The notes under the pieces: model-generated | What the model was told of the DNA's origin: nothing | The model's input: only the letters and a program-made list of their open reading frames with translations | Databases searched by the model: none | Program-made: the position numbers and the translations under genes | NCBI GenBank assembly: GCA_029582265.1 | Contig: CM055817.1 | Span: forward strand, 26,158,258 to 26,222,257 | Length of the DNA: 64,000 nucleotides | From: Zoroaster sp. YZ-2022 | Taxonomy: Eukaryota > Echinodermata > Asteroidea > Forcipulatida > Zoroasteridae | Direction: 5' to 3' | Shown here: positions 11,826-23,660 of the stretch, piece after piece | Position numbering within the stretch: position 1 is the first letter of the stretch | How the letters are laid out: every line of letters begins with the position of its first letter

Positions 11826-11831
11826 GCATCA
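11473..11831 (+). mobile_element. CR1/L2-like LINE 3' end with (CAT)n tail
   Basis: The frame at 11478 reads FSVAAPRLWNHLPTKLN and, after a stop, SLLKTHLM. This is the standard C-terminal block (FSVAAPRLWNSLP...FKxxLKTHLF) of CR1/L2-type reverse transcriptase proteins. The 3' untranslated part ends GTGCGCGCTACAAATAATCA and runs into a (CAT)n microsatellite at 11754-11831, the usual microsatellite tail. 5' truncated. The poly-His and poly-Asp frames over the tail are artefacts. Confidence 0.8.
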
Positions 11832-13240
11832 TCATTTGTTCTTAAAGGTGATGGAAATGAACAGTGAATTTCAGTGATCGAACCATGCTGAAATATTGCT
11901 GAATTTTGTTGTTTAAAATGTTTCCGCATTCTGTATACATTACGGAAATAATCTAAGTTGTTTCAGAAACCTTTACGGAGATGTACACACGGATAGATTA
12001 GTCAATCATGCGGAAATACTTAATTTGTAATTTCCGTAATATATCAGCTTTCGTAAACTATTCGTAAATTCCTCTTTTCGTGCTATGGTAACGAATGGGT
12101 TACATAACTTAATGCTAGCTGCGGTTACCACCAGAGGTGTATTAATTTTATGTATAATTTAACAGCTACAACAAATAAAAGATAAATTATACCAGTAACA
12201 CTATCTTTTATTTTTTACTTTGCCTACATTGTATGTTATATTCTTATAACTGCTGCAAAATCTGAAATCTTATATTTGTAGATGTATGTAAATTTCTGTT
12301 AATTGAATAATATTCAATCTTAATACCACCATTATATGTGATTCCTAATATTATAGATGCATCTTTTTATGTCAACGTTAGTTGTTCCAGAATGCTGTGA
12401 GATGGAGAATAATGACACAACTTTTTCTTGCCTTTTAACCTTGTTCTGTCTTTACATTCTCGTTCATATACGGGGCAACTAAATTCCTTTGTGAAAGAAC
12501 CGACAAAGTCAACAAAATACAAAATTACCGATAAATCCATTGAGGTTTGATTCAATCAAATAAGTGTATGGCAATAACACATGTCCCTCCCCAAGGCTAA
12601 GCTAAAGTTAAGTTGAGCCAACAATACATAAATGGAGCTGTAAACAATTAACATACCTCAATGTAGTGCTTCAATTACCTGCGAAACTAGTAGTGTTGCC
12701 GTGACCAAGTAAGACCATTCATTGTTTAGCCTCATGCGTTCAGCATGTTCTCAGGGAGGAAATTATGCAGTGTTCAAGCCTGGGGTACAAGCCTTATATA
12801 ATTTACCATATCATCTGCAAATAGACAATAGGCGTTGCAATTAAGCTTACGACTGTATACGAACCTTATTCAGTGACAAAACAGGCTGTTCCTGATTGGT
12901 CAATCGTTTGCTCTCATTTGCATATTTTGATAATTTAATTTGTTTCTTGCTGTCAGGAGGGACGTATTTAGAAGTGGGAAGAATGAGAGACCTTTCAGAA
13001 TTATTTTGCCGTGCAGTCCACATTATTGTGTGCATTTGTATATAATTGAAATGATTTTGTCCTTCACACTGTTGTAGCTCACCACACTAAGTGCTTTCAA
13101 GTGTCTGATGAAAGAACACTCACAAGGGTCATTCCTGTCAGCTGTTTCAGCTCATTGGAAATTATGCAGCCCAGAGCAACTGTACTGTTGAGGAGGTTTT
13201 ATCAAACACAATATTAACCCAATATTCAAACAATTATTTC
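11832..13240. other. Non-coding stretch, nothing recognised
   Basis: Short open frames only. Recurrent TTACGGAAAT/ATTTCCGTAA words at 11940-12040 form small imperfect inverted repeats. No exon-like segment or repeat family recognised. Confidence 0.5.
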
Positions 13241-13264
13241 AGACCATATGCATATTTAATAATA

Positions 13265-14165
13265 TAGGTTTCCCCGGACAATTTCAAAACTTGTTTGTTC
13301 ACTTTCGTTTAACAACCTTCAAATTCACGCCGTTTTTACTGATCGGAACAAATTAGGATTTCTTTTTTATTTTGTTGCGTTCAATTTCGTTCAATTTAGT
13401 TCTATTTCGTTTTCTGGCTTTCATGAATTCAATTATCTCATCCTGAAAGTGGATGTTTCGCATGTTTTTGTGATTGATGCAATCAAATTAACATCCATCG
13501 ATGCACATAGGATGTTGTATATTTGTTATTAATTTTTTTCCCTTCCAGCTCTCGATTATGGGCAATCAGTTTCATCTAAAGAGTATTTTAATAAGCCCAT
13601 GGCAAAATCCAATGAGTTTTATGATGATTTGTTGTTGTTGTGAGTTCTGAAAGTGACCAAGGCCTATCTCTTTCGAAATTTGTTTCTTTTTTATAGCTAT
13701 ATCCAATTTCTTGTCTTTATTCCAATGTCCAGTCATCTAAACATATTTCTGTTATAGGTTTTCTCGGCCAATTTCAAAACTTGTTTTGTTTATTTTCATT
13801 GCAGAACATTCAAATTCACGCTTTTTACTCATCCTGTCAAATTAGGCTTTCTTTGTGTACATTGTTACTTTCAAATCAATTTCCAAGAAGCAGTCATTAT
13901 TTTGTTCCTGAAATTTACAACTGCATTCATGTCTAAAATTATCTCATCGTGAAATTGGATGTTTCGCATCTTTTGGAGATTGATGCAGTCAAATTAACAA
14001 TCATCGATGCGCAAAGGATTTTCGCTTATTCAATGGTGCCATTGGCAAATGTCAGTAAGTTTTCCAATGAGTTTGGTTGTTGTGAGTTATTAAAGTCACT
14101 TAGGCCTATTTTATTGAAACTTACTTTGTGTCGCTATCAAATTTGAAGATTTGTTTTATTCCAAT
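13265..14165. repeat. Diverged two-copy tandem duplication, about 490-bp unit
   Basis: Copy one (13265-13755) and copy two (13757-14165) share, in order, ATAGGTTT, CAATTTCAAAACTTGTTT, ATTCAAATTCACGC, AATTATCTCATC, GGATGTTTCGCAT, ATTGATGCA, TCAAATTAACA, ATCGATGC and TTGTTGTGAGTT. Indels and substitutions are frequent, so it is old. The 65-codon frame at 13949 in copy two is not preserved in copy one, arguing against coding function. Confidence 0.75.
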
Positions 14166-15489
14166 GTAAAATCATTCAATCAATAAATCAATAAATCAAT
14201 CAATCAATCAAAAATATGTGTAACCTTATGGGGTCATCTTTTATTTATTTTTCCCCAGTGTGCAATATTTCCACGTTTTTCTTTTGTTTTGTTTTTGTTT
14301 TGTTTTGTTTGTTTGTTTGCTGTTGCTTCCTTTAGCCTGCAGTCTTCTGACGCGTAAGCTAGGAAAATGAGACAGAATTAGGAATATGTCCTGAAATGTC
14401 ATACCAAGGACTGAAAATTTAAATTACAATTGTGACAAATTGATGAAAGTGAATTCTTGACCAACCACTTCAGACTGATTCTGTCGAAATTGAATGAACT
14501 TAGCGACACTTTCAACTGGAATGTACTTATTTTGGTGAGGAGTTGCGTTAAAATACGAGGGGATGCTCAACTGATGAATTTGAATGTATCTTTTTGCTGA
14601 TTGAACGATGATGTAAAGGAGCATTCATTTTTAAATCTAATGCAATGAGTCGGGTATTAAATTGAATTAACTTGGATAAACCTATGTTACAAACGTGCTT
14701 AATTTGAGAAGTATTAATTGTTTGGGTTTTTATGTTCATGTATACATTCTCTTTTTGCAAAGCACAACATTTTGAAAATCAATAATATTTATTTGGATGT
14801 CTCTAGTATCAATCCCTTTCAAATATGCTACCCTATATCATAAACTGACTTAGAATATTGAGATTCATGTTCATTTATTCATCAATCCCTACATTATCAT
14901 GTTTAATCCATTCGAACATCCATTGCTCAAAACACTAACGAGGGACCAGATATTTGGAATTTATTTGAAAAATCATTGAAAAGTTCAAAGAATGTATTGA
15001 TTTTTAAAAGTTGCAGTTAATCACCAATTATGCATAGGCAACCAGTCTTAACAAGCCATTAATCAACCCCGCGTGATCACGTTCCATTAAATCACATCGT
15101 CTAACAGTCTTGTGTATTCATTAACAATTATTAACTTGTTTGTTTTATTGATTTATTTAACTTCATTGGATTATGTAAATAACTGATAAAGTACACGCAG
15201 CATGCAATAGTGTTCATGATGCGCCCTTGCTCTTTTAATATATCACAATATTTACCTCCTGGATCCTTCAGAGAAAGTGAAGTTCAAGGCCCAAAAGCTT
15301 GTCTGATAGTTAAGGTGTGAGATTTACAACATTAGTAAATTGTTTGTAAATGTATCCATACTTCAAGTTAATTATTGACAAGTGAATTGAGTGACTGTTC
15401 AACGAGAAGCATCTACAATTGAAATACGTACTTTCCCTCTAACAGGATCTCCTTCCATGCTTTGAAGAGAAAGCAATACTTTATTTCTT
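14166..15489. other. Non-coding stretch with two simple repeats
   Basis: Holds AATC/AATA tetranucleotide repeats (about 14175-14211) and TTTTG/TTTG repeats (14280-14320). No gene-like signal in the remainder. Confidence 0.5.
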
Positions 15490-15720
<231 letters not shown>

Positions 15721-15837
15721 GAAAAGGGAAAGCAAAGGATCATGGGCGGGATCCAAAAAAGGCGAGAAAATAGTGACCAATGAAAGATAAGGATCAGTCT
15801 AGAAAAAACCAATAGGAGTATAAAAAGTGAACAAAGG

Positions 15838-15962
15838 GGGATTATAGAGCCACACAATAAGTAGATGTGGAAGCTTATGGTGAAGCTAGGGTAAAGGAGG
15901 GATTATTGAGCCACACAATAGGTAGAGGTGGCAGCTTTTAGTAAAGCTGGCATAAACATAGG
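15838..15962. repeat. Two tandem copies of a 62-bp unit
   Basis: GGGATTATAGAGCCACACAA (15839) recurs as GGGATTATTGAGCCACACAA (15900), each followed by TA(A/G)GTAGA, GGCAGCTT-like and AAGCTGG-like blocks. Position between the Penelope remnant and the tRNA-like array. Confidence 0.75.
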
Positions 15963-16060
15963 ACAATACACAAAGGGATACGACAACAAAAAATGTTTTT
16001 TTTTTAGCCTTACAAATTGAGGAGTTGGTGTGTGGGTGTAAATAGCTAAATAGCTAAATT

Positions 16061-16062
<2 letters not shown>

Positions 16063-16128
<66 letters not shown>
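16063..16128. repeat. (TA)n microsatellite
   Basis: Uninterrupted TA dinucleotides directly before the first unit of the tRNA-like tandem array. Confidence 0.95.
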
Positions 16129-16131
<3 letters not shown>

Positions 16132-16151
16132 GGTTCGCAGTAAAGAAAAAT

Positions 16152-16222
16152 GGCTGATGCCGACTCGAACCCGCGACCTCTCGATTACCGTACGAGCGCT
16201 CTACCAACTGAGCTAACCAGCC
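16152..16222 (-). tRNA. tRNA-Thr(GGT)-like sequence, copy 1
   Basis: 71 nt. The acceptor stem GGCTGGT pairs with ATCAGCC, and the D arm GCTC/GAGC is canonical with AGTTGGTA. The anticodon loop ACGGTAA would give GGT (Thr). The T arm GCGGG TTCGAGT carries a good B box but the 3' strand lacks one base in this copy. C instead of U at position 33, a T-T pair at the base of the anticodon loop and imperfect T-stem pairing suggest a pseudogene or SINE head. Confidence 0.55.
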
Positions 16223-16470
16223 CCTATGTTGGTGGGCGGTCCACTTATGCCAATTATCTATTGCTCTATGGGGCCAGGTCAGAGGCCAAACCATATCTGC
16301 CGAGTAGCCAGGGATCAAGCCCGGTCAGATGCAAACAACCCGGGTAACGGCAGTAGCGGGGATCACACAATTAACGGGACACAAGCCTTTTATGTGGTTG
16401 TACACAAAGTAGATTTATATGGAGAAACTGACCTGAGATATTATAAACGGTTCGCGAAGAAAGAAAAATT

Positions 16471-16542
16471 GGCTGATGCCAGACTCGAACCCGCGACCCC
16501 CCGATTACCGTACGAGCGCTCTACCAACAGAGCTAACCAGCC
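16471..16542 (-). tRNA. tRNA-Thr(GGT)-like sequence, copy 2
   Basis: 72 nt in the second array unit. Same acceptor, D and anticodon-loop sequence as copy 1. D loop has CTGTTGG in place of CAGTTGG, and the T stem 3' strand is CTGGC. Internal promoter boxes A and B are recognisable. The same odd C33 applies, so function as a tRNA is doubtful. Confidence 0.5.
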
Positions 16543-16792
16543 CTCTATGTTGGTGGGCAGTCCACTTATGCCAATTATATATCGCTCTATGGGGCCAGGT
16601 CAGAGGCCAAACCATATTTGCCGAGTAGCCAGGGATCAAGCCCCGGTCAGATGCAAACAACTCGGGTAACGGCAGTAGCGGGGACCACACAATTAACGGG
16701 ACACAAGCCTTTTATGTGGTTGTACACAAAGTAGATTTATATGGAGAAACTGACCTGAAATATTATAAACTGTTCGCGAGCAAAGAAAAATT

Positions 16793-16864
16793 GGCTGATG
16801 CCGGACTCGAACCCGCGACCTCTTGATTACCGTACGAGCGCTCTACCAACTGAGCTAACCAGCC
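16793..16864 (-). tRNA. tRNA-Thr(GGT)-like sequence, copy 3
   Basis: 72 nt, best length of the three: 7-bp acceptor with one G-U, 4-bp D stem, 5-bp anticodon stem with mismatches (CTCGT/TCAAG), 7-nt anticodon loop ACGGTAA, T stem GCGGG/CCGGC with one G-G clash. Mismatches at the anticodon stem are private to this copy. Confidence 0.5.
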
Positions 16865-17140
16865 CCTATGTTGGTGGGCGGTCCACTTATGCCAATTATC
16901 TATTGCTCTATGGGGCCAGGTCAGAGGCCAAACCATATCTGCCGAGTAGCCAGGAATCAAGCCCCGATCAGATGCAAACAACCCGGGTAACGGCATTAGC
17001 GGGGATTACACAATTAACGGGACAGAAGCCTTTGATGTGGTTGTACACAAAGTAGATTTATATGGAGAAACTGACCTGAAACATTATAAACGGTTCGCGA
17101 GCAAAGAAAAATTGACTGATGCCGGACTCGAACCCTATAT

Positions 17141-17910
17141 GTTTGTTATGTCATTATGACGTCAATTCAATATTGTAATTATTATTGCATAATAATGTTA
17201 CCAAGTATCAAGTCTACAAGAGATTTACAAGTGGGGTAAAAAAGAAGAAAAAATTATAACAGACAGTTTCAAGGTGTTCGGGATGTACTCGAAACGTAAT
17301 TTTGATTTTAACTATTTTTGGAATTGTTTACCTTTAAGGTATTTTAATTTTCTTATAATTATTGTCATCATCATTATTTTCTTCTCATCAGCATCATAAA
17401 CAAATTTTGATTTTGTACAATGAAATAATATTCCACATTTACAAAGACAAATAATTCATTATCGAGACACATTATTAGGGAGGATGTCATTCCCCAACCT
17501 CTATTTATCCACCGTGTTAGGCCGGTTCTCGACAGGTTTACTAAGTCTGAACACTACAATAGAAGAGTCCAGCTGTCCAGTGATAGCTATTGTCAAGGGA
17601 TTATAGGATTAGTTTAGTTGTGGTTGCTGTTTCTTTGTACATCCATCAGGCCCACATGGATTATGGGAGGATTAACTCCCGAGATAAGCGATCTCTTTGT
17701 TTGGCTGCTAAGAATCTGGCAGATAATAAGCTCATTGTAATACCCCAAGGGTACTGGCCAAAATTTGGAGGTTTTGGGAGGTTGGGGAAAGATATCCTCC
17801 CTAATATTAATTTGTGGAAGACACTTTAATGAAACAATCACGTACAAGTTTGCTACTAAGATGAAATAGTTTATTGCTGATACAAAATGTATATTATAAC
17901 CATTCCATAT
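17141..17910. repeat. Diverged third copy of the 38.4/48.5-kb sequence, split by a MITE
   Basis: GTTTCAAGGTGTTCGGGATG (17268) and AATTGTTTACCTTTAAGG correspond to GTTTCAAGGTGCTTGGGATG at 38453 and the equivalent at 48502. AATAATTCATTATCGAGACA (17448) and GATGAAATAGTTTATTGCTG (17860) also match that region. The homology is interrupted by the MITE at 17475-17804, absent from the other two copies, so the MITE inserted here after divergence. Confidence 0.6.
17475..17804. mobile_element. MITE with TTAGGGAGGATGTC ends (330 bp)
   Basis: Terminal inverted repeats TTAGGGAGGATGTCATTCCCC and GGGGAAAGATATCCTCCCTAA, about 21 bp with a few mismatches. Copies in opposite orientation lie at 40612-40939 and 50326-50648 in the duplicated units. 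The frame at 17590 follows repeat sequence and has no support as a gene. Confidence 0.8.
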
Positions 17911-19391
17911 GCGTTGATATCGGTGAAATATTTACTTAACATCGCTTCGGTTTTAAGATTCTCAAAATTGTTCAATCTTATCCCAATTGACTGCCGAATT
18001 GTAAATCTTAAATTGTTGTGATACCAATATCCATGCAAAATTGGATAACGTTTATGTCAATTTGTGTCAGAACAAATATTCATATGAATTGAATTTCTCA
18101 AGTTCTCAGCGTCAGACTGAACACGTAATTTGTTCACCTGGATGAAGGGCTTAAATATCAGGATTACAATATATCTGAGTAAATGTTTGCGGTGCTAATT
18201 AACACATATATGGTGTGACGACGTTTGAACAAATTGCCAAACTACTACAAAGCCAAAAATTAACTGTTTACACATTAAGATAAAATTTGACAATTTCTCT
18301 ACTCATCAACAAGCACTTTCATCAATTATAATTTCTAAATATTTATATACAGAATTAAAGCCTGCGGTCTTATGCAGTCAATTGAGCAATCGTTAAACTA
18401 TTGAAAGACGATTTAATGGTCAAACAATTGAGATGATAGTTTGTTTAATGCTTGAATGCACCCAGCTAAACTGGCCCTCCTGGGTCAGACAAAAGGGCTA
18501 TTAAGGGATTACTGTCTATTGTGTAGGGAGGATTAGTGAATGATAAGCAGTGGCAGTGTCATTGATGTTCCACACTACATTAGCTGTTTTGTTGGTACTA
18601 GGATTGTCAATTATCTTTTATCCGCTTCCAGAAGCTGTTCCAGAAGCTGGACTGCGTTTAAATCTGGTAAACGAATGAAGCAAGTTTAATAAATAGTTTT
18701 GGTCAATAGTTTAACGATTGCCCAATGGGCCCTATATAAGGCCCGGACGCCTATGTAATAAACACTAAATCCACAAACTGTATACATTTTAATATATATA
18801 TATACGTATTTATAATTGATGTTTTAAATTTAGAAATAGCACATATTTTAGCATCATTACAACAGCTTACATTGTAGATATCGTAAAGAAATAAGGACAA
18901 TTAGCATTGAAGAGAGTTTACACTTTATTATGGCGATAACTATTTTTTGGCCAATGGTGTCAACAAATCATGGAAAATACTTTGGACCAGTTGTTGCATT
19001 CCATAATTTTAACCATCAAAATAATACCCAACATAAAATGGATAACAACATTTGTATTTGAAATCTGCATAAATGTATACAGTCATACAATATTTTCAGG
19101 CCAAAATTAGATAATTTAAAATCACTTAGTTTGCTTGTCTTCTTCTACTTCTTGATTATATCTAATCTGATTGCTGTCTTATTTTGTTTCTCCAATAGTT
19201 AACCCAATAACAATAACAATTAATTGTAAATTCCTTTGCAAGTGAGTTGAGATGACTTTTTTCTCCAACATCCTAATTAATCCCGAGTTAAGATTTGTGT
19301 TGTGGCGGTAGTTAGAATAGTGACACAACGTTTAAAATGATTTATTCAGAAATATGATTCTCTTATCACATTACTATTTAGCTAAGGCATC
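17911..19391. other. Non-coding stretch
   Basis: No exon-like segments. A GTGTAGGGAGGATTAGTGAA word at 18520 resembles the end of the neighbouring MITE family and may be a solo remnant. A short TA run lies near 18793. Confidence 0.45.
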
Positions 19392-20056
19392 TTCTCAAAA
19401 CTATTCCGGGATAACTTACGAACAGATTTCCCCGCAGTTGATTTTTCAACCTTCGGAGTATCCCTAAGTAGTCCAAATATATTGCGGATAAGTTTGCGGG
19501 GAAAGTATTGAAACTAGACCAGGCAATTTGTTTACAAGAAGACTAAACCACATACATTGAGATCGTTATCTACAGGAAGCCAGCGGGTGGTCCTTGCAGG
19601 TGATCCCTGGCCGAGTGATTGTGTTGTTACTATTGCCGAAGAACATTTCATTCTTAAAATCTTCATGATATTGAAGAAATTCAGATCTGTATTACTTTTT
19701 ATTTAAAAGTAAACCTATGTGTTCTGTTCTGTTGCTAAAGACCGGGCTCACTCATTGACATCAAGTAAGACTAGATTGTCCTTGATTACTACTTTCACAA
19801 AATAAATCAGGCATGTCACATTTCGTAAACACTGCCTGGCCTCTCAAAACCGCAAAAGGGCTGTGAGATCTTATCAGTTGGCCAAACCGCAGACTGCTCA
19901 GTGGGGAGTCTATAAAAATATTGCGGGTAAATGATTGTGTGCTTTGTATCGGGGAAAAATCTATAATAGGAAAATAATCCACACGCAACGTTTCCGCAAT
20001 GATATACTATTTGCGAAAACAAATTACCGCAACTTATCCCGGAATAGATTTGAGAA
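19392..20056. mobile_element. MITE-like element, 665 bp, TTCTCAAA(A/T)CTATTCCGG termini
   Basis: Left end TTCTCAAAACTATTCCGGGA (19392) and right end TCCCGGAATAGATTTGAGAA (to 20056) form inverted repeats of about 26 bp. TTGCGGATAAG/CTTATCAGTTGGC-type words inside suggest further subterminal repeats. No transposase is recognisable. Single copy in this window. Confidence 0.7.
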
Positions 20057-20459
20057 CCTGCTTAAACCAGATACGGTGCTGGTTTAAAAGCTTGTCGACT
20101 GAAATATGTTTGGCTAATTAGGGGGTAATTAGAATAGGGACAGATTATTGTAAGAGGCTATCGCCGATTTATTCATCAATACATAAATATGTAGGTGGTA
20201 TCACATTTCACTTTTGCTTAAAGAGACCGGTGTCTAAAAGCAAGTCAACTTAAATATGTTAGATAAGAGTTGGCATCGAGGTCAAATATAGGTTTACATA
20301 ATTATTTTTGTGCTAGTGTCATGGAGCAAGTATCAATGACACATACACCACGAATCCATGATCGTAGACAGTAAACCGCTTCGTGCATAAACAATTAGTA
20401 TTGAGGGCGCTCTCTAGCAATCAGCCATGGTTGATGAGCACTGATCTCTATTATACTGA

Positions 20460-20670
20460 CTGCAGCCACTGCACGCCATGTTGTCACTTGCATAAACCAC
20501 GCTAACAATGAGAATCATCCTTCCCACTGTATCTGCCCTTTGTGCATTACTTTTATGTATAATATGCAGCCACTGGATTCCATCTTACCACTCTCATAAA
20601 CCACACATTGCAATGCTGCATCAGAATCAGCCTTCATATTGCATGTGCATTCCTTTTGTAGTCTTTATGT
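20460..20670. repeat. Two-copy tandem duplication, about 105-bp unit
   Basis: TGCAGCCACTGCACGCCATG (20461) and TGCAGCCACTGGATTCCATC (20565) start two copies that share CATAAACCAC, CAGAATCA/GAGAATCAT, TTGTGCATT/ATGTGCATTCC and a Val/Leu-free, non-coding composition. Diverged. The longer open frame that follows (20639-21022) has no recognisable domain. Confidence 0.6.
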
Positions 20671-21187
20671 ATGTAGAGTGGTAAAATGGTCCCACAGTGG
20701 CTTACCTAATGTATTAGATACCAATGGCCCAACCCTCTATCCAGTCAGTATAACAGAGATCAGTTTCACTCAAGTGGAATCGTCATATCGCTGGTTAGCG
20801 TGTACTATTACCTCCAGGGAATTTTTTTTTTTACTGACGCTGGGCATGTATTATTTATGTAGACGGATTTCCATAGACTTGGAAATTGGATTTGTTTTCA
20901 CCGATAGAGGTCTTGTGTGCACAGAGTGGGGAAAACCAGAAGATGGAACAACCAAACACTCCGGAAACAAATTGATAAAAACAAGAAATGCAAATAAAAA
21001 TACATTAATTAAATATTACTGATTAACTCTACACGCAGAACTTATCTTATTTAAAGTAAAATAACAATAATTATTATTGTTGTTTTCCTGTACAAACGAG
21101 TGGTTCTACCTGACCCTTATGGTTGATGGTATTATGATGAATAGTGGCACTTTGATATTATGAGAATAATCCCCACAGTATCCACTT
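20671..21187. other. Downstream flank of the LamG exon
   Basis: Lies 3' of the LamG stop codon in minus orientation, so it should hold the 3' untranslated region. AATAAA-like sequence (minus strand TTTATT at about 21050) is weak. No separate gene is supported. Confidence 0.4.
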
Positions 21188-21933
21188 TCATTTTTCTATC
21201 CAGAAATCCCCACAATAAATACTGCGTATTTGTTGTTGATTCAGGAGACCGTCAAACACCATCAGATCGCTATACGCAGCAGCCCCACCATACTCACTAG
21301 GTGAAATCTCCTTATTATACGTGATTGCAATGCCTATGTACAGCTTAGTGAAATCATCTGAACCCGTCCTAGGCTCATTAATGGTTTCATCACTTGCCAC
21401 AATTGTACCATTGACAAATAACTGTGTAGTGCCACTGGTGGCATTCACCGTTAAGGTCAAATGAAACCATTCGTTTGTCGGTATCTTAGAGGTTTTATAT
21501 TTATGAGTTGTATGTTTATATTCGGTGCGTACATCATACCAGAACATGTTGTTTTTTTTATACAAAAAGGCAACACCCCTTGCCATGTCTGTCTGTCCTC
21601 CAGAGCTTAGGAAATACCCCACTGTTGTACCAGTGAAGACTGATGACGTGTTGATCTTCAGCCAAATAGACCATGTCACACTCTGAGATTCACATCTACC
21701 CGGGTCAGAGATACATTTCCCACTGAAATCCCCAATAACCAGATAGGACTCAACAGGTGCATACACTGCACATGCGTGGCCAACTACGTCTGGAGCGGGA
21801 ACCATCTTCACCAAGCTCTGGTTACCACCAATTTCATACTCCTCGCTACTGACATTAGCAGTATCGCATTTTATGACGTCACGATCCATTGGTCCTAAGG
21901 TTCGATGAAGAATCAACCCTTGGAGTTTCTGAC
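21188..21933 (-). CDS. LamG-like (concanavalin A-type) terminal exon, intact
   Basis: Terminal exon of 746 nt. It starts after the acceptor GTTTTAG with two bases completing a phase-1 codon and ends at TGA 21188. It encodes about 247 residues of a LamG-like jelly-roll domain (Laminin_G_3 type): HACAVYAPVESYLVIGDF, SVTWSIWLKI, GVAFLYKKNNMFWYDVRT, NEWFHLTLTVNATSGTTQL, LYIGIA and GGAAAYSDLMVFDGLL. NVSS, NTSS, NATS and NGTI are possible N-glycosylation sites. Such domains bind sugars or proteins outside the cell. The start phase fits the end of the cysteine-rich exons of genes A and B (13.2 and 23.6 kb upstream on this strand). If joined to A the precursor would be 339 residues. The alternative is that it belongs to a lost or unrecognised 5' part. 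Domain certain, gene assignment inferred. Confidence 0.8.
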
Positions 21934-23054
21934 CTAAAACAATGAGACAGACCAAATAAAATACCATTTATAGTGGATTACAATTATCATTATGATGATC
22001 TTTTTTATCAAATTGAAAATGTACCAACATTTAGATTAAACATTCTCAGAACGTTTGAGTAGTTAGTTTGGTAAGTTATTCTTTGTTTGTAATTTGTAAG
22101 CATCTAGTTCTGAAATTGCACCCAGTGTCTTCACGATAGGCAATTTGTGTTCTTCTGCGAACCAATGATCTCTGGAGATATTGGAAACACACGCACGTCA
22201 ACTGCAAAACACGCCAGCACGCACGACAAAGTCGAAGCCATAGGCCTATAGATGAACAGAGATTTAAAACATATGCCCTCAACGGCTCATGCAAGTTGTG
22301 AGTAGTCAGGGTAGCGTAGTGGTACATGGGTAAACATCCATTTTAGTGATTCTAGGTTGAAATTTCATCCGGAACCAATCCCAGCCGACATGAACATTAG
22401 CTTTTCATAGCTATGTGGGTTCCCCTACAGTGTATATTTGTTGTTCATTCCACCTGTACAATTGAATATATCGTATTATCCGCTCTGTACACACAGTGGC
22501 CCTCTAGCGGTAAAAAATACATGTGATTTATGAAGGGCAAATTTGCTTTAACCCTCCTAAGTTAGCTGAACTTTAATGGGAAGTAGCTATTGTGATCACT
22601 CAACTGCCTGTTTTGACTGATGACCCAAATGTGCACACAGGGGCATTTTAGACTGTTTTTACTGTCATTTTGACGACCCTCAACAATACCAGACAATGCT
22701 TTTACCAGACAAAAACCGTCGACTCATTTTGACCTGTAAATGTACTTACTACACGTAAGGTTTAAAAGTGTTCGACTTTTGAGTGCAAGTATATCAACAT
22801 TTTCACTTTAAGTGAGTATCGCGTTTTGGCGTATGCTTATGTAACAGTACTACGCATGCGTACACAGTGCATTTACAAGTGATAAGTCAGCTTCCGAAGA
22901 ACAAAAAAACATAATTCCCAATTATTATTTCATTTCGGTGTTGTAGTTGTTGTTCTTCTTTGTATCAATGTTCATTTGATTTAGTTCACTTATGTATAAG
23001 ACAACACGTGTAATAGCGCCGATTTGTTACATTTTTTTAGGCATGGGACATTTC
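21934..23054. other. Sequence upstream of the LamG exon, no feature
   Basis: Probably intron if the exon belongs to gene A. No open frame with recognisable domain. The frame at 22076-22327 lacks support. Confidence 0.4.
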
Positions 23055-23262
23055 AAAGGGACAATATTGTCACGATTAACAGGCCATGGAATCTTAGTGC
23101 TAGTTTTAGATTACCGAAAATAATACCCCACATGATAAGGTCATATGACCGTTGCTGCTGCATAAATGAGCCAGTGATTTTCAGTCACTGTGTTCATCTT
23201 TAACCAGGACACCGATTCCATGCCCTGTTGAACGTCTACTCTGATTGTGACGATATTGTCTG
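23055..23262. mobile_element. MITE of the AAAGGGACA(A)TATCGTCA family
   Basis: About 208 bp, from AAAGGGACAATATTGTCACG to TGTGACGATATTGTCTG. Subterminal GGCATGGAAT/ATTCCATGCC pairs add to the inverted-repeat structure. The best-preserved relative is at 58614-58818; partial copies are at 40937, 50646 and 58404. Confidence 0.75.
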
Positions 23263-23516
23263 TTGAACATACATAACGTCACATTTTTCTCATAGTGACG
23301 CATCTGCATTTTTGGTGAAATCCGGGTTTTTACAGTTCTGGGATTCTATGAGAGTTTAATTTCATCTGTGAAGGTTTTAAACCATAATTCTGCCTGGTTT
23401 TCGAGTTACAGAGATCTCCTATGCGGCGAATAAGCAAAAAAGGCAAATACGTTTTTTTCATAGTGACTAATCCGTTTAACCGGTTGGTACACATACAACA
23501 GTGATGTAGTGCCTTG

Positions 23517-23660
23517 ATGCTGAGCCTTGGCCTTAAGGCTGCCTTAAGGCTTGATTTTAGGGCCTTGGCCTTAGCCTTAAGGTTTGAGGGCAAAAGCCTT
23601 GGCCTTGAGGGTCAAAGCCTTGCAACTTTAGGGCCTTGCTCTTCAAGGCCCATCGGTTTT
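23517..23660. repeat. GGCCTTGGCCTTGAGG-rich array, left
   Basis: Degenerate repeats of GCCTTGG, GCCTTAAGG and TTGAGGGTCAAAGCC. The same array recurs in the same orientation at 26017-26105, on the other side of the LINE. Confidence 0.75.

Larger units (their letters stand above)
16130..17140. repeat. Tandem array of ~321-bp units, each with a tRNA-like sequence
   Basis: Three full units and the start of a fourth. The tRNA-like 3' ends lie at 16152, 16471, 16793 and 17112, so the period is 319-322 bp. Each unit contains ACGGTTCGCG(A/C)(A/G), a minus-strand tRNA-like sequence, GTTGGTGGGC(G/A)GTCCACTTA, GCCAGGTCAGAGGCCAAACC, GGCAGTAGCGGGGAT and GTAGATTTATATGGAGAAAC. Units are nearly identical, so amplification was recent. 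The fourth copy breaks off inside its tRNA-like part at about 17137 (GACTCGAACCCT). Either a small tandem tRNA-gene cluster or an amplified tRNA-derived SINE. Confidence 0.88.

Noticed and set aside
11596..11929. Poly-His and poly-Asp open frames
   Set aside because: They read through the (CAT)n tail of a LINE 3' end.
16150..16347. Protein-coding frames over the tandem array
   Set aside because: They follow the tRNA-like units on the opposite strand and repeat with the array.
17590..17829. 79-codon frame as a gene
   Set aside because: Lies inside a MITE present in three places, the other copies do not keep the frame.
20639..21022. 127-codon plus-strand open frame
   Set aside because: No recognisable domain, begins in a tandem duplication and has no splice context; expected by chance at this length in AT-rich DNA with few constraints.
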